Assembly: GCF_037300705.1 (NCBI RefSeq)
Contig: NZ_CP147776.1
Span: 310,001 to 374,000, forward strand
Length of the DNA stretch: 64,000 bases
DNA from: Massilia sp. W12
GTDB taxonomy: Bacteria; Pseudomonadota; Gammaproteobacteria; Burkholderiales; Burkholderiaceae_D
Direction of reading: 5' to 3'
The position numbers and the translations under genes are program-made. Below are positions 51,101 to 57,000 of the stretch, piece by piece. How positions within the stretch are numbered: the first letter of the stretch is position 1; each line of letters begins with the position of its first letter. The notes under the pieces are model-generated. The model did no database searches. It was given only the letters and a program-made list of their open reading frames with translations, and was not told where the DNA came from.

Positions 51101-51977
51101 AAACCGCAATGCCAGTATGAACAGTGCGGATAGTTTGAGCGGCACAGCCGGCAATGACAGCATCCTCTCGTATGGCGGCAATGACACGATCAACGCCGGC
51201 CTGGGCAATGACGTGATTGATGGCGGCGCCGGTATCGATACGGCAGTGTATAAGGATAATTTGCTGGATTATTCGATCAGCGTCAGCAAAGGGGTGATCA
51301 GCATCAGCGATAATTATTTGCCGAATGGGAATGAAGGACTGGACAGCGTCAGCAATGTGGAGCGCTTGCAATTCGGCGACCGCACCATGGATGTCACCAA
51401 TCTGAACGCCTTGCGCTATGTCGCTTCGTATGGTGATTTGATCAATGGAATCGGGGTGAATACGGACGCTGCACTAACCCACTACCTGGGCCGTTCCTTG
51501 AAAGAAGGGCGCACAATCAGCTTTGACCCGGATATTTATCTGGCCAAATACGCCGATGTGCGCAGCGCGCATGGCGTGGATCAGGAAGCGGCGACGAAGC
51601 ACTTCATCAGCACCGGCTTTGCCGCAGGGCGTAATCTGAACCTGAATGGGAATGATGTGTTGGGCGGCAGCGCGCTGGCTGATACGCTGGACGGCGGGGC
51701 TGGCAATGACACCATCACAGGCGCCGGAGGCGCGGATATCTTCCGCTTCAATGCCGCATCAGGGCAGGACGTGTTGACCGACTTCAACCGCGCGCAGGGC
51801 GACAAGATCTGGTTGAAGAGCAATCTGAACAGTTCCGGCATTGTGAACGCGGCGGATGTCTTAAGCCGCGCCAGCGGCGCCACGAATGCCGTGATTGATC
51901 TGGGCGGCGGTCATACCATCACCCTGACCGGGGTGGCTGCTGGCAGTTTGATTGCGAGTGATTTTGTGATTTTCTAA
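45147..51977 (+). CDS. Giant RTX protein 4 (2276 residues), lacking the M23-like domain
   Basis: The start is the least certain of the four: the ATG at 45147 has only a weak upstream purine stretch. There is no M23-like or EF-hand-rich region. After about 35 low-complexity residues the protein goes straight to the shared helical domain (residues about 36-95, IQSKIVDGKVVTDYSQMERA). RTX nonapeptides begin near 145, with eight HCBP-related modules, the last closing LRFERGFTLDK as in genes 1 and 2. Four C-terminal units from 1555 are more diverged than those of the other genes; one carries an extra nonapeptide. The last 150 residues are nearly identical to gene 3. Likely exported by a type I system encoded elsewhere; function unknown. 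Confidence 0.88.
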   Translation: MTTTISSIHQSQISSMQAFAQAPAHTMNATAVLASTPSTWSGYIQSKIVDGKVVTDYSQMERAISEDVRLDPVQTLPLLLQHLDSMGVTPGKVGSWDGRNFISQTLAQLPDMDASVLSTPNWHVKLFAHWAKGDDGKVSSDLMIGEGQSDALSGLSSHDWLLGRGGNDYLYGGAGNDWIDGGAGNDYLVGESGADVYFFGRGDGRDVIPKPANGQDSSEDWVQFTAGVQIQDLVMLRDDRALTVGIRGSLDQLSIEEFFSGGDKTNPDFAIGRVAGIRLADGLTLSNIQIEDLVTREAQINGKFIGRNVADQMLGGAGHDSMEGYDGDDFLSGSSGDDTQSGGNDNDTLLGGSGDDWLSGEDGNDNVQGGAGDDQLDGGDGENLLDGGSGNDTIYASGVNDTVYFNQGWGTDYLTPSASTSLVMGDGISPEDIQIKRVSASTVIFSTLDQKNQIVIDRFYNYEDYSQPLHAFGSMQFANGVVWNQSEILQKLAQGSSAADLIYGPAQGAQLNGNAGNDGLYGGAGNDTLQGGQGNDSLNGGAGADLFLFGRGDGQDQISLNWDQTDQRGEDILQLAAGIETADVSLQLVNFSHRDLLVKIANSDDQVYLQNYFEGSPLIKGIRFADGAFWDDAKVREKLFQGGASHERIHGLVMGDDFLQGAAGDDILIGYDGADTLDGGSGSDLLDGGGGADVFLFGRGSGQDWIPSGWRDSTGVRGTVVLQTGIAESDVSLWKEGNDLWLELAGGADRLRIQQFYVENARQADQVKFANGVIWSASDMSAKAKVLSYQDVVGDLQGEALVGGSGHDRMSVNGGKHYLKGLAGNDLLYGDSGDDTLEGGQGSDQLQGGAGKNVYRYVAGDGFDEIRVADGAQDAVEFGAGIKADQLRIWQTEDDHLVLSINGDKGRVTLRSFFQQSWSDSQTLLRFADGGSLTVGQIKNNLMQTTESRDAVIGGNLADLINGKGGDDVLDGRGGNDSVQGGVGNDQILGGLGDDLLSGQTGDDTLESGGGNDTLEGGSGNDLLILDKGKPIYRFAPGDGRDAIQLQAGVGAEDVQAVLQLAAGFKTEDVIIVADGSNLRLTFKGGNDSISLKNYLYPDNKGSYAYQGMLQSLRFADGQIWSAAQIREKALQGGVGDDIFDFHYGPAMTINGGAGNDSISGSYFDDRLLGGEGSDTLAGGVGDDNLSGAAGNDVLYGGAGNDTLSGGAGNDILGGEAGSDSFEFGAGFGRDTIDNADALDSIILGAAVTPDVVHLKLNNGSLLISFEGNDRDVLYFNGGQNTLPQEMRFADGKVWQRTEIVQAILQAGNGGKFTLTEQNDQISAGAGADTLFGAGGDDTLSGGAGNDQLDGGDGNDSYLFQTGFGQDEIKHSLTQGLNEQDVLQFGAGIIPSRMVLQRSGQDLQISLRNSSDSILLRDYFNFESNPAYRPELLRFERGFTLDKQAVLARLQGTGKNGNDILYGTDGADLLDAGGGLNVVNGGGGNDTLVSGFEDDAMDGGAGLDRAIFHGKLNDYNFDWWRDVLTVNSDANGKDILRGIETLQFTDRSVMVVDGLRYIASYGDLIHAYKGNAQAGLTHYWTWGVFEGRTESFNPQVYLDKYADVRAAGGNDLQAATLHFINSGFALGRNDSMSSADNLNGTAGNDSILSYGGNDTIRGAGGNDVLDGGAGVDLVRFDGKLGEYSFNVKAGLISSRDITLSNGDEGADSLSNIEILRFTDRDVTVNMLNHLRYIASYGDLINAFKTDVDAGFTHYLNNSVKEGRSITFDPQTYLEKYADVRALAGNDLELATRHFISAGFALNRNDSKTSNDDLRGTDGSDNILAYGGNDTVQAGAGNDSITGGLGNDQIHGGTGVDTAVYQDHLSDYSFSVSKGVISVTDNYLKNGDEGTDSVSSVEFLKFGDRTMDVSAYNTLRYVASYSDLISGFGVNTDAGLQHYLGRSVKEARSISFDTQVYIDKYADVRAAVGADLEAAVRHFIALGYNQNRNASMNSADSLSGTAGNDSILSYGGNDTINAGLGNDVIDGGAGIDTAVYKDNLLDYSISVSKGVISISDNYLPNGNEGLDSVSNVERLQFGDRTMDVTNLNALRYVASYGDLINGIGVNTDAALTHYLGRSLKEGRTISFDPDIYLAKYADVRSAHGVDQEAATKHFISTGFAAGRNLNLNGNDVLGGSALADTLDGGAGNDTITGAGGADIFRFNAASGQDVLTDFNRAQGDKIWLKSNLNSSGIVNAADVLSRASGATNAVIDLGGGHTITLTGVAAGSLIASDFVIF
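49809..51977 (+). repeat. Four 525-bp-type units, 3' end of RTX gene 4
   Basis: Unit starts at 49809, 50334, 50886 and 51411. Spacing is 525, 552 and 525 bp; the 27-bp excess equals one RTX nonapeptide (around GAGNDSITGGLGNDQIHGG). Total 2169 bp = 3192 - 2x525 + 27. Confidence 0.93.
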
Positions 51978-51991
51978 AGCGCCATGCCATA

Positions 51992-52019
51992 CGCCAGCTG
52001 TCAGCTGTGACAGCTGGCG
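51992..52019. repeat. Perfect 12-bp inverted repeat after RTX gene 4
   Basis: CGCCAGCTGTCA and TGACAGCTGGCG pair around a GCTG loop. There is no T-run, so this may be an mRNA 3'-end stabiliser or a protein site rather than a terminator. Confidence 0.7.
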
Positions 52020-52052
52020 CACTCCCGCAATTTTCATAGAATGCCCGGCAAC

Positions 52053-52075
52053 CCGGCCATGTTGGCCGGCTTTTT
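52053..52075 (+). terminator. Rho-independent terminator between RTX gene 4 and the lipase gene
   Basis: CCGGCCA pairs with TGGCCGG around a 3-nt loop, with a C then T5. It ends 12 bp before the lipase ATG and overlaps its leader, so it could also attenuate the lipase gene. Confidence 0.7.
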
Positions 52076-52087
52076 CCGGGAGTTCAC

Positions 52088-53359
52088 ATGGCTGATACGT
52101 ATGATCTGGCGCAGACGGTTGAGTTATTGAATTTTGCCGCGAATGGCGCATCCAGTATTTCCGCCACACAAAGCCAGTTGCAAGGCTATTTGCAAACTTA
52201 TTTAAATGGCGGCACGACACCGATTAACACCCCATTTGCCGGTTTTTTCCCGCAGATGAACAGCCAATTGGCCGGCGGCGACTGGCGCGTGGTGTGGGGG
52301 CCGGTGGTGTATTCCACCAAGCCGGACAGCGAGGCGGAAGCCGCGAATGCGATGTATGTGGCCTACAGCGCGAATCTGGCCATGTATGTGGTGGCGATTG
52401 CCGCCACCAATCCGGCTTCGATTTACGATTGGGTGGCGGAAGACGGCGATGTCAGCCCGCTGCGCATGGCGGAATGGCCGCCCAGCCTGCCATTCAGTGT
52501 CAGCACCCACTTGCCGCCACTGGGTTTCAAGCCCTATATCTCCGCCGCCACCGCGCGCGGTTTGAGCAATCTGCTCACGCAAATGAGCGATCCTGCCAAT
52601 CAAGGCACATTGCAAAGCTTCCTCAAGAGCAAAACCGACGCCAACGCCACCCTGGTGTTTACCGGACACAGCCTGGCGGGCGCACTCTCGCCCACGCTGG
52701 CTTTGTATCTGTACCCTGATCCGCCTTCCAGCGGCTGGAAAAATGTGTTTGTGCTGCCGACGGCTGGCGCCTCGCCCGGCAACGCCAAATTTGCGCAATT
52801 ATTCGTCAGCGCGTATCCGCAAACCGCGATTGAGGGCGTGAATCAGCCTTACGGCTTCTGGAATGTGGACTTTGCCAATCAGAATGATGTCGTGCCGCAT
52901 GCCTGGAACCAATTGAGCAATGTGGTGCAGCCGCAGGACGAAGCCGGCAATTACCCCTCTTTCTTTGGCGTCTTGAGTCAAGCGATCGGCAGTAAATTGC
53001 GCGATGCGGTGATTGCGGCAGAAGCCTTGTCCGGCGGCAGTCTGGAATATCAAAATCTGACGCAAAGCGTGTTTGCGCCGCAATGGGGAACCTGGCAAAA
53101 CACCTGGGACGCGACGACGCAGCAATACCAATATCCGGCAGAATGGGTCAGCTTCCCGGTGTACACCGATCAAAATCCGCTGAGCACGGTGGAAGAATTG
53201 GGCGCGGCCCTGGAAGCCACCCATATCTCGCAATACTTCCGCTTTTTCAATATGGCGCCGCCGCCCAAGATGGCGACCAAACAGCCGCAAGCGCAAGATG
53301 GCGCGATGAGTTTGCAAAAACGTCTGCTGCTGGCGGCAGCGGCAATTTCGCACGCCTGA
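52088..53359 (+). CDS. Lipase class 3 family protein
   Basis: 423 residues; the ATG follows CCGGGAG. The nucleophile elbow GHSLAGA (Ser195) within LVFTGHSLAGALSPTLALYL, and FANQNDVVPHAW (candidate Asp267, with His271 nearby), fit the class 3 alpha/beta hydrolase family. The N-terminal 190 residues contain the region around DWRVVWGPVVY and a stretch resembling the cap seen before the GHS in this family. There is no signal peptide, no RTX repeat and no DFVIF-type ending, so it is probably cytoplasmic or leaves by another route. It lies directly after the RTX cluster but is separated from it by a terminator. Substrate unknown. Confidence 0.87.
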   Translation: MADTYDLAQTVELLNFAANGASSISATQSQLQGYLQTYLNGGTTPINTPFAGFFPQMNSQLAGGDWRVVWGPVVYSTKPDSEAEAANAMYVAYSANLAMYVVAIAATNPASIYDWVAEDGDVSPLRMAEWPPSLPFSVSTHLPPLGFKPYISAATARGLSNLLTQMSDPANQGTLQSFLKSKTDANATLVFTGHSLAGALSPTLALYLYPDPPSSGWKNVFVLPTAGASPGNAKFAQLFVSAYPQTAIEGVNQPYGFWNVDFANQNDVVPHAWNQLSNVVQPQDEAGNYPSFFGVLSQAIGSKLRDAVIAAEALSGGSLEYQNLTQSVFAPQWGTWQNTWDATTQQYQYPAEWVSFPVYTDQNPLSTVEELGAALEATHISQYFRFFNMAPPPKMATKQPQAQDGAMSLQKRLLLAAAAISHA

Positions 53360-53362
53360 AAT

Positions 53363-53401
53363 AAAAAAGCCGCATGCGTGTTTGGCGCATGCGGCTTTTT
53401 T
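53363..53401. terminator. Bidirectional terminator between lipase and gcdH
   Basis: A perfect 16-bp stem (A6 GCCGCATGCG paired with CGCATGCGGC T6) lies between two converging genes and works on both strands. Confidence 0.95.
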
Positions 53402-53412
53402 GAGGGCGTCAA

Positions 53413-54612
53413 TCAGAAGGCGGCGATGCCGGTCTGCGCACGGCCCAGAATCAGGGCGTGAATATCATGCGTGCCTTCATAGGTGTTGACCACTTCCAGA
53501 TTCACCATATGGCGGGCGATGCCGAATTCATCGGAAATGCCGTTGCCGCCCAGCATATCGCGCGCCATGCGCGCCACATCCAGCGCCTTGCCGCAGGAAT
53601 TGCGCTTCATCATCGAGGTGATTTCGACAGCGGCGGTGCCGGCGTCTTTCATGCGGCCCAGTTGCAGACAGCCTTGCAGGCCGAGCGTGATCTCGGTTTG
53701 CATATCGGCCAGCTTCTTTTGAATCAGCTGATTGGCCGCCAGCGGCTTGCCGAATTGCTTGCGGTCAAGCGTGTATTGGCGTGCGGTATGCCAGCAGGCA
53801 GTGGCGGCGCCCAGTGCGCCCCAGGCGATGCCGTAACGCGCCGAATTCAGGCAGGTGAACGGGCCTTTCAAACCGCGCACATCAGGGAAGGCGTTTTCTT
53901 CCGGCACAAACACATTATCCATCACGATTTCGCCGGTGATCGAGGCGCGCAGACCCACTTTGCCGTGAATCGCCGGCGCGCTCAGGCCAGGCATGCCTTT
54001 TTCCAGCACAAAGCCGCGAATCGCGCCTTCATCGTCCTTGGCCCACACCACAAACACATCCGCCACCGGCGAATTGGTAATCCACATCTTGCTGCCGGTC
54101 AGGCTGTAGCCGCCATCGACTTTGCGCGCGCGCGACACCATCGAGGCCGGGTCGGAGCCATGATTCGGCTCGGTCAGACCAAAGCAGCCAATCCATTCGC
54201 CAGTGGCTAATTTGGGCAGATATTTTTGTTTTTGCTGCTCTGTGCCGAATTCATAAATCGGCACCATCACCAGAGAAGACTGCACGCTCATCATGGAGCG
54301 GTAGCCGGAGTCGATTTTTTCCACTTCATAGGCAATCAAGCCATAGCTGACATAGTTCAGACCAGGGCCGCCATATTGCTCGGGAATGGTGGGGCCGAGC
54401 AAGCCCAGCTCACCCATTTCGCGGAAAATTTCCAGATCGGTCTGCTCATTGCGGAACGCGTTCAACACGCGCGGCGCCAGGCGGTCCTGACAGTAGGCGG
54501 CGGCGGCGTCGCGCACCATGCGCTCGTCTTCGCTCAATTGCTGCGACAACAGCAGCGGATCTTCCCAGTGAAATGGAATTTTGCCTACGGGGGTGTTATG
54601 CAAGTTCGACAT
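53413..54612 (-). CDS. gcdH: Glutaryl-CoA dehydrogenase
   Basis: 399 residues, typical for the family. It oxidises and decarboxylates glutaryl-CoA to crotonyl-CoA in lysine and tryptophan breakdown, with FAD. Visible features: [20 protein letters not shown], the flavin/substrate segment [33 protein letters not shown], and the C-terminal [17 protein letters not shown] carrying the catalytic Glu near residue 379. The YEGTHDIH form separates GcdH from other acyl-CoA dehydrogenases. The start is preceded by AAAGAGATAG. It follows the flavin reductase gene by about 63 bp on the same strand. Confidence 0.94.
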   Translation of the reverse strand: MSNLHNTPVGKIPFHWEDPLLLSQQLSEDERMVRDAAAAYCQDRLAPRVLNAFRNEQTDLEIFREMGELGLLGPTIPEQYGGPGLNYVSYGLIAYEVEKIDSGYRSMMSVQSSLVMVPIYEFGTEQQKQKYLPKLATGEWIGCFGLTEPNHGSDPASMVSRARKVDGGYSLTGSKMWITNSPVADVFVVWAKDDEGAIRGFVLEKGMPGLSAPAIHGKVGLRASITGEIVMDNVFVPEENAFPDVRGLKGPFTCLNSARYGIAWGALGAATACWHTARQYTLDRKQFGKPLAANQLIQKKLADMQTEITLGLQGCLQLGRMKDAGTAAVEITSMMKRNSCGKALDVARMARDMLGGNGISDEFGIARHMVNLEVVNTYEGTHDIHALILGRAQTGIAAF

Positions 54613-54675
54613 GTCTATCTCTTTCTGTTTTCCTGATACGGGGGGAACAGCTCAAAAGCGGCTGCTTAGCGTTTG

Positions 54676-55197
54676 CTAGGGTTGCTCAAGGTTGCATTGG
54701 GTGCTGCTGAATTGGCCGCCATGATATATCAGAGCCGGCTGCGGCGAAACGGCAAAATTCTCAACTTCGCCGACAAAAATCACATGATCGCCTTCCGGGT
54801 AACGCGAACGGTTATGGCACTCAAACCAGGCCGCCACGCCATCAAGCACCGGAATCCCGGAACGGGAGAGGGAATACGGCACGCCTTCAAAACGGTTTTC
54901 AATCCGGGCGGCAAAGCGTCGCGCCAATTCCTGCTGATGCCCGGCCAGAATATTGATGACATAGTGCGAATTGCCGGAAAACACCGGGAAGCTGTTGGCG
55001 CTGTTGGCCAGACTCCACAACACCAGCGGCGGGTCCAGGGACAGGGAATTGAAAGAATTGGCGGTCAGGCCGAGAAATTTTTCATCGCTGGTGCGGGTGG
55101 TGATGATGGTGACGCCGGTGGCGAATTGCGACAGCGCATGGCGGAAGGCTTGGGAATCGGGATTGAGCGCGGGCGCGCGCGGCAGGCGGATATTCAT
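54676..55197 (-). CDS. Flavin reductase domain (FMN-binding split barrel) protein
   Basis: 173 residues if started at MNIRLPRAP (ATG 55195-55197). A longer in-frame start exists at 55269, but the extension is Cys-rich and unlike the family; neither start has a strong ribosome binding site. Motifs of the flavin reductase-like family: FRHALSQFATGVTIITTR, GLTANSFNSLSLDPPLVLWSL, YVINILAG, and DHVIFVGEVE near the C-terminus. Such proteins supply reduced FMN/FAD to a monooxygenase or act alone. Here the neighbour is gcdH, which does not need one, so its partner is unclear. Confidence 0.88.
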   Translation of the reverse strand: MNIRLPRAPALNPDSQAFRHALSQFATGVTIITTRTSDEKFLGLTANSFNSLSLDPPLVLWSLANSANSFPVFSGNSHYVINILAGHQQELARRFAARIENRFEGVPYSLSRSGIPVLDGVAAWFECHNRSRYPEGDHVIFVGEVENFAVSPQPALIYHGGQFSSTQCNLEQP

Positions 55198-55353
55198 GGG
55201 ATATACAACAAAGCAGATCGGCTGATCGCACATTATCCCGCAAATCAGGGCCGGCGTGCGGTTTTGCATGTGATTGCGTATTCTATTGAGTCAGGCCGCC
55301 GCCAGGCGCACCGAGCCGGATTCCGGGGCGGGCTTGGGTTTTTGCCTATGTGC

Positions 55354-55370
55354 TAGAATTGTAACAATTC
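55354..55370. promoter_or_regulatory. Candidate -10 box with overlapping inverted repeat before msrA
   Basis: TAGAAT (55354-55359) overlaps the palindrome GAATTGTAACAATTC (55356-55370). The layout would suit repressor control of msrA. No clear -35 box is seen. Confidence 0.35.
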
Positions 55371-55388
55371 GGCGAAGGGGGATAACTG

Positions 55389-55919
55389 ATGGCAATCGAA
55401 GAAGTGGTATTGGGCGGCGGCTGCTTTTGGTGCCTGGAAGCCATTTTTCAGGAAACCCGTGGCGTGCTTGACGTGCAGTCCGGTTATAGCGGCGGCGCCT
55501 TGGACAATCCGGATTATCACAGCGTCTGCAGCGGCGCCAGCGGCCACGCTGAAGTGGTGAAACTGCGCTTTGATAATGAGTTGATTACTTTGCGCGAGTT
55601 ATTGGAAATCTTTTTCACCATGCACGATCCGACCACCTTGAACCGCCAGGGCAATGATGTCGGCACGCAATACCGTTCCGTGGTGTATTACTGCCAGGCC
55701 TCGCAATTGGCCCAGGTGCAAGCGGTGATGGCGGCCATGGCCGGCGTATGGGATGCGCCGCTGGTGACCGAAGTCAAAGCGCTGGAGAACTGGTATCCGG
55801 CAGAGGCGCACCACCAGAATTACTTCCGCCGTCATGCGGAGCAGGGATATTGTGCGATTGTGATTGCGCCCAAGGTCGCCAAATTCCGTCAAATCTTCGC
55901 TGCCAGAAGCAAGGTTTGA
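55389..55919 (+). CDS. msrA: Peptide-methionine (S)-S-oxide reductase
   Basis: 176 residues, with an AAGGGGGA ribosome binding site. The active site GGGCFWCLEAIF places the catalytic cysteine at residue 12. Other family features: GYSGGALDNPDYHSVCSGASGHAEVV, HDPTTLNRQGNDVGTQYRS, and EAHHQNYFRRH. It repairs S-methionine sulfoxide in oxidised proteins. No clear resolving cysteine is seen near the C-terminus. The gene is followed 31 bp later by the HD-GYP regulator. Confidence 0.96.
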   Translation: MAIEEVVLGGGCFWCLEAIFQETRGVLDVQSGYSGGALDNPDYHSVCSGASGHAEVVKLRFDNELITLRELLEIFFTMHDPTTLNRQGNDVGTQYRSVVYYCQASQLAQVQAVMAAMAGVWDAPLVTEVKALENWYPAEAHHQNYFRRHAEQGYCAIVIAPKVAKFRQIFAARSKV

Positions 55920-55950
55920 GCAGGCTTGTCAAACAGAATCCGGGGCCATC

Positions 55951-56991
55951 ATGCATACCGTAGTCGTCGTCGATGATACCCATATCAACCTGGTGCTGAT
56001 GTCGCGCCTGGTCAGCCAGCTCGAAGATGTGCGGGTGGTGGCCTTCCAGCATGCGCGCGAAGCGCTCGAATTTTGCCGCAAAGAGCGCTACGACCTCTTG
56101 ATCCTGGACTATATGATGCCGGATCTGAACGGACTGGACTTCATCGCCGAATTGCACTATCCCGGCGACGATCCGAACTTGCCGCCGGTCTTGATGGTGA
56201 CCGCCAGCCAGGATATCGAAGTGCGCCACCGCGCGCTGGAGAGCGGGGCCAATGATTTCCTCATCAAACCCATCGATAAAGTCGAATTTTTGGCGCGCAC
56301 CCGCAATATGCTGCAATTGCGGCGCGCCAATCTGGGCTTGCAAAGCCGCGCCAGCTGGCTGACCGAAGAAGTGCGCAAAGCGACCCAGGAACTGCGCGAG
56401 CGCGAGCAGGAAACCATCATGCTCTTATGCCGCGCTTCGGAATACCGCGATCCCGAAACCGGCGCCCATATTCAGCGCATGGCGCATTACTCCGCCCTGA
56501 TCGCGCGTGAACTCGGGCTCTCCGAGCAAGAGCAGGAAATGGTGTTAAACGCCGCGCCGATGCACGATATCGGCAAAGTCGGCACGCCAGACCATATTCT
56601 GCTCAAACCGGGACGCTTGACCGATGAAGAACTGGTGATCATGCGCCAGCATGCGCAAATCGGCTATGAACTCTTGAAAAGCAGCCGCGCCGATATGCTG
56701 CAGCAAGCCGCCATCATCGCGCGGGCGCACCACGAACGCTTCGACGGCCAAGGCTATCCGCAAGGACTGGCGGGGGAAGCGATTCCGCTGGTCGGGCGCA
56801 TCGTCGCCGTGGCCGATGTGTTTGACGCCCTGACTTCCGCGCGCCCCTACAAACAAGCCTGGAGCTTGCAGGCGGCGCGCGATTATCTGGAGCAGAACCG
56901 GGGCAGCCATTTTTGCCCGCGTTGTGTGGATGCGATGCTGGGTTGCTGGGATGAAGTGCAGCAAATCCGCCAGCGTTTCCAGGATGAATGA
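55951..56991 (+). CDS. Response regulator with HD-GYP cyclic-di-GMP phosphodiesterase output
   Basis: 346 residues from MHTVVVVDDTHINLVL at 55951; an in-frame start at 55864 lies inside msrA and is rejected. Receiver domain 1-120: acidic pair Asp8/Asp9, phospho-acceptor Asp53 (LLILDYMMPDLNG), and Lys in FLIKP. A helical linker with ATQELREREQET follows. HD-GYP domain about 150-340: HD at 205-206 (MHDIGKVG), HHERFDGQGYP with GYP at 268-270, and VFDALTSARPYK. The metal-binding set looks complete, so c-di-GMP hydrolysis is likely. Nine bp separate it from the hybrid kinase, its probable partner. Confidence 0.94.
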   Translation: MHTVVVVDDTHINLVLMSRLVSQLEDVRVVAFQHAREALEFCRKERYDLLILDYMMPDLNGLDFIAELHYPGDDPNLPPVLMVTASQDIEVRHRALESGANDFLIKPIDKVEFLARTRNMLQLRRANLGLQSRASWLTEEVRKATQELREREQETIMLLCRASEYRDPETGAHIQRMAHYSALIARELGLSEQEQEMVLNAAPMHDIGKVGTPDHILLKPGRLTDEELVIMRQHAQIGYELLKSSRADMLQQAAIIARAHHERFDGQGYPQGLAGEAIPLVGRIVAVADVFDALTSARPYKQAWSLQAARDYLEQNRGSHFCPRCVDAMLGCWDEVQQIRQRFQDE

Positions 56992-57000
56992 GCGCAGCCG

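Noticed and set aside
20158-51977. Numerous minus-strand and alternate-frame ORFs in the RTX genes
   Set aside because: They recur with the 525-bp repeat, have no start signals and are shadows of the long plus-strand genes.
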